The position numbers and the translations under genes are program-made. Below the pieces are notes generated by a model. The model was given only the letters and a program-made list of their open reading frames with translations, did not search any database and had not been told where the DNA came from. From JAAFIP01 sp043769005 (GTDB lineage Bacteria > Pseudomonadota > Gammaproteobacteria > Burkholderiales > Burkholderiaceae_C): a DNA stretch of 6,919 bases. Below, piece after piece: positions 1-5,524 of this stretch. How positions within the stretch are numbered: position 1 is the first letter of the stretch; every line of letters starts with the position of its first letter. The stretch is taken from the NCBI GenBank assembly GCA_043769005.1, contig JAYVJV010000216.1:1-6919 (forward strand). The letters run 5' to 3'.

Positions 1-1038
1 CCCAAACTCTTTTTCTTCCAGCGTGATGGTGGTTCCCCCGGTGGCGTTGTTACTGCGCGCCACCGGGATGAAGATCTTGCCGCCGGCCAAAAAGCTGGCC
101 TCTTGCCCGCTGATGGCCACGATATTGGGTTCGGCCAATATCTTTACCAAACCATCGTTCTTCTGGGCATCCACGTTAAAGCCCGAGCCACTGGTGTTTT
201 TCAGCACACTGAGCAGGCCTGCGCCACTGTTGAGCAGGTTGGAGAGCAGGCCAAACTGCCAGTTGCCATTGCGCGTGGTGGCGTTAAAGCTGGCCCCCAG
301 TTTGTCCAACAGGGTTTTGGACACCTCGGCAATGGTCACCTCCAGCATGACCTGTTGGGCTTCGGCGATTTGCAGCAGGTTGACCACTTTGGCCCCAGTG
401 GCGGCCCCACTGCTTTGCCCCTGCGAGATGGCCAGCTTGGTGCCGTCTTCGACCTTGGCATTACCCGCTGCAATGGGCAGTACCAGGGTTTTGTTGATGT
501 CGCGCACAAAGGCGTTGGCGATGTCTTCGGCAAAGCGGGCTTTGACGGCGCTAGAGACCATGCCCGTCAAAATGACGGAATCGGCCGCTGGGCGCACCTT
601 GATGCCTTTTTCGTCGGGCATCAGTTCGCGCAGCTTTTTCTCCATGCGGGCAAAGTCTATGTTCACGTTGACATCAATGGCGGTGGCCCCAGCGCCCTTG
701 CGCCAGACAATCAGATTGGTAGAACCATAGGACTTGCCCAGCAGATACAGTTCGGTGGGGCTGATGAGTGTGACATCGGCAATGTTGGGGTTACCCAGGG
801 AGATGCGCGTCACAGCCGTGGGTATCCGCATCAAGGTGGATTTGCCAATCACCAAGTCCATCACCGGGCCCAGAGTGGTGGGTTCGGAGGAGAACTCTTC
901 GGTGGCGGCCAGCGCACTGGTGGTTTGTATGGCGGGGGCCACAGAGCGTACTTGGGCACTCAATGGCGTGACACCCAGCGCGGTGATCAAGGCCAGACCC
1001 ATGGATGCCGACAGAGAGGTAAGTGTTGGTTTTTTCAT
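1..1038 (-). CDS. cpaC: Tad pilus outer-membrane secretin CpaC/RcpA, 3' end cut by window edge
   Basis: The frame is open for 346 codons from the ATG at 1038 to the window edge. The product should be the secretin that forms the outer-membrane pore for the Flp pilus. Residues 1-28 are a Sec signal peptide (MKKPT start, hydrophobic stretch 13-26, likely cut after LSA at 28). Residues about 57-127 match the pilus-secretin N-terminal domain (VIGKSTLMRIPTAVTRISLG, then NPNIADV and LYLLGKSYGSTNLIVW). Residues about 145-182 look like a BON-type segment (GIKVRPAADSVILTGMVSS). The secretin core begins near 229 (QVMLEVTIAEVSKTLLDKLG) and includes the family signature at 299-320 (KILAEPNIVAISGQEASFLA). 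The sequence breaks off at EEKEFG, so the end of the beta-barrel, probably 100-200 residues, is missing. A GAGAG Shine-Dalgarno at 1046-1050 abuts the cpaB stop, 10 nt upstream, which suggests coupled translation. Recognition comes from motifs known for the family. Confidence 0.95.
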   Translation of the reverse strand, partial: MKKPTLTSLSASMGLALITALGVTPLSAQVRSVAPAIQTTSALAATEEFSSEPTTLGPVMDLVIGKSTLMRIPTAVTRISLGNPNIADVTLISPTELYLLGKSYGSTNLIVWRKGAGATAIDVNVNIDFARMEKKLRELMPDEKGIKVRPAADSVILTGMVSSAVKARFAEDIANAFVRDINKTLVLPIAAGNAKVEDGTKLAISQGQSSGAATGAKVVNLLQIAEAQQVMLEVTIAEVSKTLLDKLGASFNATTRNGNWQFGLLSNLLNSGAGLLSVLKNTSGSGFNVDAQKNDGLVKILAEPNIVAISGQEASFLAGGKIFIPVARSNNATGGTTITLEEKEFG

Positions 1039-1048
1039 GGTAGTTCTC

Positions 1049-1969
1049 TCAGAAGTCAGAAGTTGCTTTTTGCACGCCGCGAATCACTTCTATCTGAACC
1101 ACGACAGGTGCAGGCGCGGCCACGGGCGCGGGTATCGGTGCCGATACAGCGACAGGGGTAGGCGCGGGCGCAGGTGCAGGGCTGGGTTTTGCCACTGGCA
1201 CAGGGGCTGCCCGCCGTACGGGGGCCGCCTTTTTGGCGGGTGCGGGTGGGGGTGCCACCACCGGGAGTGCCTTCTCTTCCTGGGCAAACAGGTCGGTGCG
1301 GCGTGCGCCATCGGTACTGCTGTTTTTCATGTCCACCTGGTTGCGCAGCATGAGTGACAGCGTGCCGATGTTGCGGGCCAGGTCAATCTTTTCGGCCTCT
1401 TCGGGGGTCACTTCCAGCGTCACGGCGTTGACCACCTTGGGCTTGCTCTCGTCGGGGCGGTAGGACTCTTGCGCCACGGCCAGCACCATGATGCGTTCCA
1501 ACACAATTTTGGATACGGGGTTTTCGCGGTCGTCCTTGATATTGACGACTAAATCCACAAAGCTGCCTGGTGCCAAAAAGCCCGCCACGCCCACCACTTC
1601 GTTCACCTTGACGGTAATGGCGCGCCGCCCGTCTTTGATCACCGAGTCCAGGCCCGCCTTGGTGCCTTCGGGGGCCAGTTTGGGCATCAAAATCGGTTCG
1701 CCCTTGAAGATGTTGCTGCGCACTACGCGGCCTTCGAGCTTTTTAGGGTCGCTAAACGAGCCATCGGGCAGGGTGCCAGTAGGCCACGCAATATCTTGCA
1801 GCATGATGGGCGTGATGGCCTGGCCCAGTGCCAGGTCGCGGGTGGCGATAAGCACCCGGGTTTGGTTGCCCGCCGCTTGCTGGCCCATCCAGCGGGCGGC
1901 CAACACCACGGCCGCCAAACCTGCTACCACCGACAGTACCAGCATGATGATTGCGCGTGTGCTTTTCAT
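1049..1969 (-). CDS. cpaB: Tad pilus assembly protein CpaB/RcpC
   Basis: This 306-residue protein is CpaB/RcpC, an inner-membrane-anchored periplasmic protein that works with the CpaC secretin. An N-terminal membrane anchor spans about 6-25. A SAF-like domain follows at about 38-100 (RVLIATRDLALGQAITPIML), then the RcpC/CpaB domain at about 112-212 (RRAITVKVNEVVGVAGFLAPGSFVDLVV, LEVTPEEAEKIDLARNIGTLSLMLRN). Residues 236-290 are a Pro/Ala-rich low-complexity tail with repeated PAP and PVA units, ending in the typical C-terminal block VVVQIEVIRGVQKATSDF. The ATG at 1969 is chosen because a strong AGGAGAA Shine-Dalgarno lies 5 nt upstream; an in-frame GTG at 2002 has no such site and would add 11 uncharacteristic residues. 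The Shine-Dalgarno lies within the last codons of the upstream ATPase gene, whose TAA ends 1 nt before this ATG. The stop at 1049-1051 is 10 nt before cpaC. Confidence 0.95.
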   Translation of the reverse strand: MKSTRAIIMLVLSVVAGLAAVVLAARWMGQQAAGNQTRVLIATRDLALGQAITPIMLQDIAWPTGTLPDGSFSDPKKLEGRVVRSNIFKGEPILMPKLAPEGTKAGLDSVIKDGRRAITVKVNEVVGVAGFLAPGSFVDLVVNIKDDRENPVSKIVLERIMVLAVAQESYRPDESKPKVVNAVTLEVTPEEAEKIDLARNIGTLSLMLRNQVDMKNSSTDGARRTDLFAQEEKALPVVAPPPAPAKKAAPVRRAAPVPVAKPSPAPAPAPTPVAVSAPIPAPVAAPAPVVVQIEVIRGVQKATSDF

Positions 1970-1970
1970 A

Positions 1971-3302
1971 TTATTCTCCTGAATGCTGCGGTGCGTTGGC
2001 ACCGAAATAGGTATGCCAGGCCCAGTCCAGCAGCTCTGGCGTCATCAGGGCGGGCTCTTCCATGTAACGGGCCCGGTCGGCAATCTTGCTGATCACGTCA
2101 AACGGCACACAGGGCAGGTAGGGCTGGTCGTGCCGTGGGTGCAGGGCGTGGATCAGGTAGTCAATATCTTGGGTTTGTGCGCTGATCCCGGCGCGTTTGC
2201 AGGCCTGTAGCACCACAGTGCGGTAAGCCTCTGCCTGCAAGGGCTCTATATGAATCTTGTAGCCCAGACGGCGCGCAAAAGCGGGATCGACCAGGGCCTC
2301 GGGGGGCAGGTTGGACGAAAAAATCACCCGCACGTCAAACGGTACGGTGAGCTTGGCACCGGTGTTGAGGGCCAAAAAATCGATATGGCGATCTAGCGGC
2401 ACGATCCAGCGGTTCATCAATTCGCGCGGGCTGACCTGCTGGCGGCCCAGGTCGTCCACCACAAAAATACCGTTGTTAGCCTTCATTTGCGGCGGGGCGA
2501 TGTGCAAGCGGGTGTGGGAGTCATATTCCAGATCGAGCATGTCCAAGGTCAGCTCACCACCGGCCATGACCACCGGGCGTTCGGTGCGCACCCAGCGTGC
2601 GTCGGTAACCAGGTCGCGCTCTAGCCCGCGTTCGGGCACGGCGGCCAGCGGCACGCGGCGGTGCACCAGGGGGTCAAACACCTGGATAACTTCACCATCG
2701 ACAAACACCGCATGCGGTACCCACACATGGCCCTCCAGGGTTTTGACCAGATGCTCGGCCAGATAGGTTTTGCCGCTGCCGCTGTGGCCATACATATATA
2801 TAGCCTTGCCCGAGTTCATGGCGCTGCCCAGGGCTGGGAGCAAGGCAGGGTCGAGTACCAAATCTGCCAGGGCTTGCTTGAGCCGAGCGGCGCGCACTGG
2901 GGCCAGAGCATGGCTTTGCTGCTTCACCTGACTTACATATTCGGGCAGGGTGACGGGGCAGGGGCCGATGTATTGGCATTTTTCGTAGGCCAGACGGGCC
3001 TGGCGCTGGCCGGCATCGGTGAGGGTGTAGCTGATGTCGCCTTCAAAGTCGCCCCGGCGCGGCACCTCGAGCAGCTGCAGGCTGCGCATCTGGGACAGCA
3101 GGGCATCTACCTCGGGTACGCGCAGACCCATATGCTGCACTACTTCAAACAACTTGAGCTCACCCAATCGGGCAAAGTGGCGCAAGATCAATTCAGACAG
3201 GAAGGCGGTGGGCACCCCGCTGGCCTGTGCGTCCAGCGCAGTTACGTCGGCAGCAGGCGCGGCTTTGAGCAGGACTGACGCGGGGTGGAGGGCGTTTTGC
3301 AT
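1971..3302 (-). CDS. AAA+ ATPase with N-terminal winged-helix-like domain, embedded in the tad operon
   Basis: The predicted product is a soluble ATPase of 443 residues. Residues about 30-105 read like a winged helix (SELILRHFARLGELKLFEVV, MRSLQLLEV, then YTLTDAGQRQA). A linker with CQYIGPCPVTLPEYV at about 109-123 leads to the ATPase core: Walker A GHSGSGKT (172-179), Walker B FVVDD (280-284), a sensor-1-like SSN (329-331), a possible arginine finger in DPAFARRLG (339-347) and a helical lid at about 398-413. About 100 residues separate the Walker motifs. No signal peptide or membrane segment is visible. It lies between cpaA (11-nt gap) and cpaB (1-nt gap), so it is co-expressed with pilus genes. 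It is not the TadA/CpaF motor (no secretion-ATPase Asp and His boxes) and does not resemble TadZ/CpaE. The ATG at 3302 follows a weak GAAG; an in-frame GTG at 3353 would overlap cpaA and has no Shine-Dalgarno. Its role is unknown to me: assembly remodelling, localisation or regulation are all possible. Confidence 0.9.
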   Translation of the reverse strand: MQNALHPASVLLKAAPAADVTALDAQASGVPTAFLSELILRHFARLGELKLFEVVQHMGLRVPEVDALLSQMRSLQLLEVPRRGDFEGDISYTLTDAGQRQARLAYEKCQYIGPCPVTLPEYVSQVKQQSHALAPVRAARLKQALADLVLDPALLPALGSAMNSGKAIYMYGHSGSGKTYLAEHLVKTLEGHVWVPHAVFVDGEVIQVFDPLVHRRVPLAAVPERGLERDLVTDARWVRTERPVVMAGGELTLDMLDLEYDSHTRLHIAPPQMKANNGIFVVDDLGRQQVSPRELMNRWIVPLDRHIDFLALNTGAKLTVPFDVRVIFSSNLPPEALVDPAFARRLGYKIHIEPLQAEAYRTVVLQACKRAGISAQTQDIDYLIHALHPRHDQPYLPCVPFDVISKIADRARYMEEPALMTPELLDWAWHTYFGANAPQHSGE

Positions 3303-3313
3303 GGTGCGACGCT

Positions 3314-3916
3314 TCAAAAGCGGATCAGCGGTGCATGGTCGGTAAACACCCACACGCCATAAGCCAGCAGGCCCGCAGCCATGGCCACCGAATAAGGCAT
3401 GCGCCAGGCCGTACGGGCTGGGTCAAAGCTTCGCGTAGAGCCAGGGGCCATTTGGCTGAGTGCGGCCATCACATTGAACAGCACCAGCTGCGAGTTGCGG
3501 GCCAGAACCATATGCACCAAGGCCAGTACACCGCCCATGAGCAAGATAACGACGGCCAGATTGACTGCGGTAGCCGGGCCTACAAAACTACCAATGCTCG
3601 CCATGAGTTTGACATCGCCCGCGCCGAGGGCATGCACCATGTAGATGGGTAAAAATACGGCCAAGCCTGTGAGTGCGCCCAACATGGCACCCTTGTATCC
3701 CAGCGCACTGGGATACAAGTTAAACAGGCCATCGCTGCGCCCAAAGGCTTGCGGACCAAGGGTATTGACCAGAATGCCCGCGCACAGAGCGACTACTACC
3801 AGAAGGTTGGGGATACGGCGCTGGCGCAGATCGGTAACAAGGGCGATGCCCACCAAAGAGGCCAAGAGTGCCAGGCTTCCAATCTGCCAAGCGCCTGAAG
3901 ACATAGTGACCAGCAT
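3314..3916 (-). CDS. cpaA: Prepilin peptidase of the A24 family, CpaA/TadV
   Basis: This 200-residue integral membrane aspartic protease should cut the leader peptides of the two Flp pilins encoded just upstream. The two catalytic aspartates are in TDLRQRRIPN (D29) and in the hallmark GAGDVKLMASIG (D101). About five hydrophobic helices are visible, near 10-28, 37-54, 78-95, 115-138 and 175-192. The N-terminal cysteine-rich methylase domain of bifunctional PilD-type enzymes is absent, as expected for the short CpaA/TadV form. Residues 66-75 (NLYPSALGYK) are encoded largely by a perfect DNA palindrome and interrupt what otherwise reads as a normal family loop. The ATG at 3916 is preceded by AAGGGG (3923-3928) at good spacing; a second ATG four codons in is less well placed. 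The TGA at 3314-3316 is 11 nt before the ATPase start. Confidence 0.94.
   Translation of the reverse strand: MLVTMSSGAWQIGSLALLASLVGIALVTDLRQRRIPNLLVVVALCAGILVNTLGPQAFGRSDGLFNLYPSALGYKGAMLGALTGLAVFLPIYMVHALGAGDVKLMASIGSFVGPATAVNLAVVILLMGGVLALVHMVLARNSQLVLFNVMAALSQMAPGSTRSFDPARTAWRMPYSVAMAAGLLAYGVWVFTDHAPLIRF
3692..3719. repeat. Perfect 12-bp palindrome with 4-nt loop inside cpaA
   Basis: The arms CTTGTATCCCAG (3692-3703) and CTGGGATACAAG (3708-3719) are perfect reverse complements around the loop CGCA. The phase is such that both strands read LYPSALGYK in one frame. In cpaA it falls between the second and third membrane helices. The peptide reads smoothly across the site if residues 66-75 are removed (GLF joined to GAMLGALTGL), which suggests an in-frame insertion of a small palindromic element. 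It could also act as an RNA hairpin in the tad transcript. Confidence 0.85.
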
Positions 3917-3976
3917 CTTTTACCCCTTGTTGTTAGCGGATTCATTGGCTGGCCGTCGAACCGTAACTTATAACTT

Positions 3977-4006
3977 CTCTACGCCACTGCGCGTGGCGTT
4001 TTAGAG
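3977..4006 (-). promoter_or_regulatory. Hairpin between the second pilin gene and cpaA
   Basis: Arms ACGCCAC (3981-3987) and GTGGCGT (3993-3999) form a perfect 7-bp GC-rich stem with a 5-nt loop. CTCT (3977-3980) and AGAG (4003-4006) extend it after a 3-nt bulge. In the transcribed direction no U-run follows, so it is not a standard terminator. It lies about 60 nt upstream of the cpaA start and could slow or protect the transcript. Confidence 0.55.
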
Positions 4007-4017
4007 GCCTACCTAAA

Positions 4018-4056
4018 CTCTTTCAAGCATCCAGTTTTTTTGGATGCTTCAAAAAG
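4018..4056 (-). promoter_or_regulatory. Long hairpin just downstream of the second pilin gene, possible attenuator or RNA stabiliser
   Basis: Arms AAGCATCCA (4025-4033) and TGGATGCTT (4041-4049) pair perfectly. Beyond one C/C mismatch, CTCTTT (4018-4023) pairs with AAAAAG (4051-4056) including one wobble in the RNA, giving 15 pairs in all. The loop is A-rich in the transcribed (minus) direction and only UUU follows the stem, so it is a weak candidate for intrinsic termination on that strand. Lying 17 nt after the pilin stop, it could protect the 3' end of pilin mRNA or reduce read-through into cpaA. Confidence 0.5.
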
Positions 4057-4073
4057 CTTTTTGGTGGACAGCT

Positions 4074-4277
4074 TCAGGGGGTTAAAGCTGCAATCACTTG
4101 GTTGGTCCATCGGGTCCAGAGCGACGCATTCCCTCCTCCGGTTGCTGTCAGTCCTGCCACGATGACCAAACCTATAAGAGAGGCTAATAGTGCGTACTCG
4201 ATAGAAGTAACGCCGAGTTGTCTATTACGGAAGAGCGCCGCATTTTTAGATATATGCCGAGTGAGAATTTTGATCAT
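4074..4277 (-). CDS. Second Flp-type pilin, divergent
   Basis: This 67-residue prepilin has a basic leader of 22 residues (MIKILTRHISKNAALFRNRQLG) and a class IVb Flp cleavage site before V23. Mature residues start VTSIEYALLASLIGLVIVAG, with Glu at +5 and Tyr at +6 as in Flp pilins, giving a mature subunit of 45 residues. Its C-terminal part (GGGNASLWTRWTNQVIAALTP) carries two tryptophans and no cysteine, unlike the pilin encoded upstream. An AGAGG Shine-Dalgarno lies 7 nt before the ATG, immediately after the base of the large inverted repeat. Codon use differs from the other genes here, with AGA, ATA, CTA, TTA and GGA present, and the gene looks less GC-rich. It may be a minor pilin, or an alternative or acquired subunit; which one cannot be told from sequence alone. 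Confidence 0.88.
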   Translation of the reverse strand: MIKILTRHISKNAALFRNRQLGVTSIEYALLASLIGLVIVAGLTATGGGNASLWTRWTNQVIAALTP

Positions 4278-4289
4278 GATGGGCCTCTT

Positions 4290-4352
4290 TAACTGTATCC
4301 CTGGTGGGGCAACGGCACCGTAGTGCCATCGCCCTGTACCAAATACCAGTTA
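4290..4352 (-). promoter_or_regulatory. 63-nt inverted repeat with UACG tetraloop between the two pilin genes
   Basis: The core (4307-4334) is a 12-pair stem with two wobbles in the RNA, closed in the transcribed direction by C(UACG)G, one of the most stable tetraloops known. Outside an internal loop, TGGT (4302-4305) pairs with ACCA (4338-4341), TAT (4296-4298) with ATA (4343-4345), and TAACTG (4290-4295) with CAGTTA (4347-4352). About 25 pairs form in total, interrupted by small bulges. The base contains the TAA stop of the first pilin gene, and the Shine-Dalgarno of the second follows at once. No U-run follows, so mRNA processing or 3' protection fits better than termination. Confidence 0.8.
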
Positions 4353-4532
4353 GCATCCGCCGCCGAGTGCAGTGGCTACATCACAAAAGATAATATTCAG
4401 CCGAGGGCCGATTGCAGTGGCACCTGCAATAATAAATACCGAGATCAATGCCGCAATCAGGCCATATTCAATGGCGGTGACACCCTCTTCATCACGTAGA
4501 AAACGACGGGTAGCCAAAACAAATTTACTCAT
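4350..4532 (-). CDS. flp: Major Flp pilin
   Basis: This 60-residue prepilin is a canonical Flp subunit, the structural protein of the Tad pilus. The leader MSKFVLATRRFLRDEEG (1-17) ends in the conserved glycine. CpaA should cut before V18 to give a mature protein of 43 residues starting VTAIEYGLIAALISVFIIAG, with Glu at +5 and Tyr at +6. The hydrophobic helix runs from about 19 to 40. The short C-terminal part carries two cysteines, C50 and the terminal C60, which could form a disulfide once exported. The ATG at 4532 has a TGGAG Shine-Dalgarno (4540-4544) 7 nt upstream. As the first gene of the cluster, with good translation signals and a strong hairpin right at its stop codon, it is the likely major pilin. 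Confidence 0.93.
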   Translation of the reverse strand: MSKFVLATRRFLRDEEGVTAIEYGLIAALISVFIIAGATAIGPRLNIIFCDVATALGGGC

Positions 4533-4562
4533 GATAAAACTCCAGTTAAGTTAAGCATCAGT

Positions 4563-4579
4563 CCGCTCCCCATGAGCGG
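4563..4579 (-). promoter_or_regulatory. Leader hairpin upstream of the flp gene
   Basis: CCGCTC (4563-4568) and GAGCGG (4574-4579) form a perfect 6-bp stem with a 5-nt loop, about 30 nt before the flp ATG and some 18 nt before its Shine-Dalgarno. In the untranslated leader it could stabilise the mRNA or affect ribosome access. A stem this short can also arise by chance. Confidence 0.4.
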
Positions 4580-4657
4580 CTAATGAAGTCCAGATTGCTG
4601 GAGATTCTTTGTGTCCTGCGTTGCGGGAAGTTAAAGACCACCTCAATCTGTAAGGCC

Positions 4658-4686
4658 ATCATGCGACCCGGTGTGGGCTTGTGCAA
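4658..4686 (-). promoter_or_regulatory. Possible sigma70-type promoter of the tad operon
   Basis: On the minus strand TTGCAC (4686-4681) and CATGAT (4663-4658) are separated by 17 nt. They match the -35 and -10 consensus at 3 and 4 of 6 positions. Transcription would start near 4651 and give a leader of roughly 120 nt before flp. The match is weak, so an activator would probably be needed; the tandem 18-bp motif lies just upstream at about -61 to -96. I saw no convincing sigma54 site. Confidence 0.3.
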
Positions 4687-4711
4687 TCCCTAGAAGTGGG
4701 TAGCTATTTGT

Positions 4712-4747
4712 CGCCGGATAGGGCGTGAACGCCGGATAGGGCGTGAA
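4712..4747. repeat. Two perfect tandem copies of an 18-bp motif upstream of the tad operon
   Basis: CGCCGGATAGGGCGTGAA occurs twice without a gap (4712-4729, 4730-4747). Each copy contains the partial inverted repeat CGCC-N6-GGCG. The pair lies about 180-215 bp upstream of flp and would sit at about -61 to -96 from the possible promoter, a typical position for activator binding. A regulator-binding role is inferred; no specific regulator family is recognised. Confidence 0.75.
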
Positions 4748-5524
4748 AAATGAGGTGTGTGATGTGACCAAATTGAACTTGAGGCACTCAAAAACGACGG
4801 TAAAAGCAGATGCCGCGCAACGCCTGGATTGAGCGGACACAGCCCAGAGGCGGGCAGAGCTTGCAACACGCCTTGGGTTATCTGCAACGCACGATTTTTT
4901 CTATGATGCATGCCGTCGCATTGCGTGCTTGGGTTGCCTGGTACCAGCCTTCAGCCTACTGTCTCGCGATGCGTACGGTAGCTGATCTGAGCCAGCGGAG
5001 GTGGGGGCAATGCACTGGTGCGATACCACCACATGGGCATCGTATTTTTTACATAAAATGACAGTTAGCCTATAAAAACAGTGCGCAAGCCGCTATCAAA
5101 TTCATAATTTAAAAATTGCGTGGCGATGTGCTGTGGTGACTGAGGTGTCGCATAGGGGTCTCAATTCAGAGGTGACCATTGCGGTTGAGATGTTGCGCGG
5201 CGGCAACCCGTGTGCCAACGCGTAACCCTGCACCACTGTGGTGGCCGATTGCTGCGTTATGTCGTGCAAAAGTACACAGTATTTGTGCTTTTTCTACGCC
5301 CCTGTGGTGGGCGGGCGTTGCTGTTTAGCGATGTGTGGTTCTCGCTCAAAGAGGAGGTAGTGCCAACGATGAACTATTGAAGTCGGAAGGCATTTTTATG
5401 GAAACCGTCCTGACTGTAACCAAATGAATCAAGCGTAATTTAAACTTCACACTTACAATTTTGGATGATTTATTTCATTTGCGGGTGCGGGTGGAATGGG
5501 CACCGGCAAAGGATGCCTGATGCC
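4748..5524. other. Non-coding interval between rppH and the tad operon upstream region
   Basis: I see no convincing gene in this 777-bp stretch. Reading frames in it are short, lack good ribosome binding sites and match nothing I recognise. It holds several small inverted repeats: a CACCAC/GTGGTG palindrome at 5231-5243, CGCCC/GGGCG at 5297-5313, and an AT-rich pair at 5268-5292. Near 5070-5112 a stretch reads TATAAAAACAGTGCGCAAGC then GCTATCAAATTC, which resembles from memory the dispersed palindromic repeats common between Comamonadaceae genes, but degraded. No clear intrinsic terminator follows rppH. Composition is more AT-rich than the genes on either side. Confidence 0.6.

Noticed and set aside
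103..1161. Long plus-strand reading frame opposite cpaC
   Set aside because: It is antisense to a clear secretin gene whose frame carries family motifs. The plus-strand product is His/Gly/Gln-rich low complexity, as expected from the complement of GC-rich coding sequence.
2661..3278. Plus-strand reading frame of 205 codons opposite the ATPase gene
   Set aside because: It is the antisense shadow of a gene with intact Walker motifs and has no recognisable domain or good ribosome site.
3303..3353. Upstream GTG start (3353) for the ATPase
   Set aside because: It would overlap cpaA by 40 nt, has no Shine-Dalgarno and adds 17 residues read from the cpaA 3' end.
4018..4063. Hairpin followed by CTTTTT on the plus strand as an intrinsic terminator
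   Set aside because: No plus-strand gene ends here. The surrounding genes are transcribed from the minus strand, where no U-run follows the stem.
4643..4840. Minus-strand 65-codon frame containing the repeated peptide FTPYPA
   Set aside because: The peptide repeat is simply the translated 18-bp tandem motif. The frame overlaps the likely promoter region and lacks a ribosome site.
4810..5061. Plus-strand 83-codon frame in the intergenic interval
   Set aside because: It has no Shine-Dalgarno, no recognisable motif and unconvincing composition, although it cannot be excluded entirely.
5398..5427. Nine-codon plus-strand frame METVLTVTK with GGAAGG upstream
   Set aside because: The ribosome site is good, but the frame is too short to support as a gene and there is no downstream gene for it to act as a leader of.
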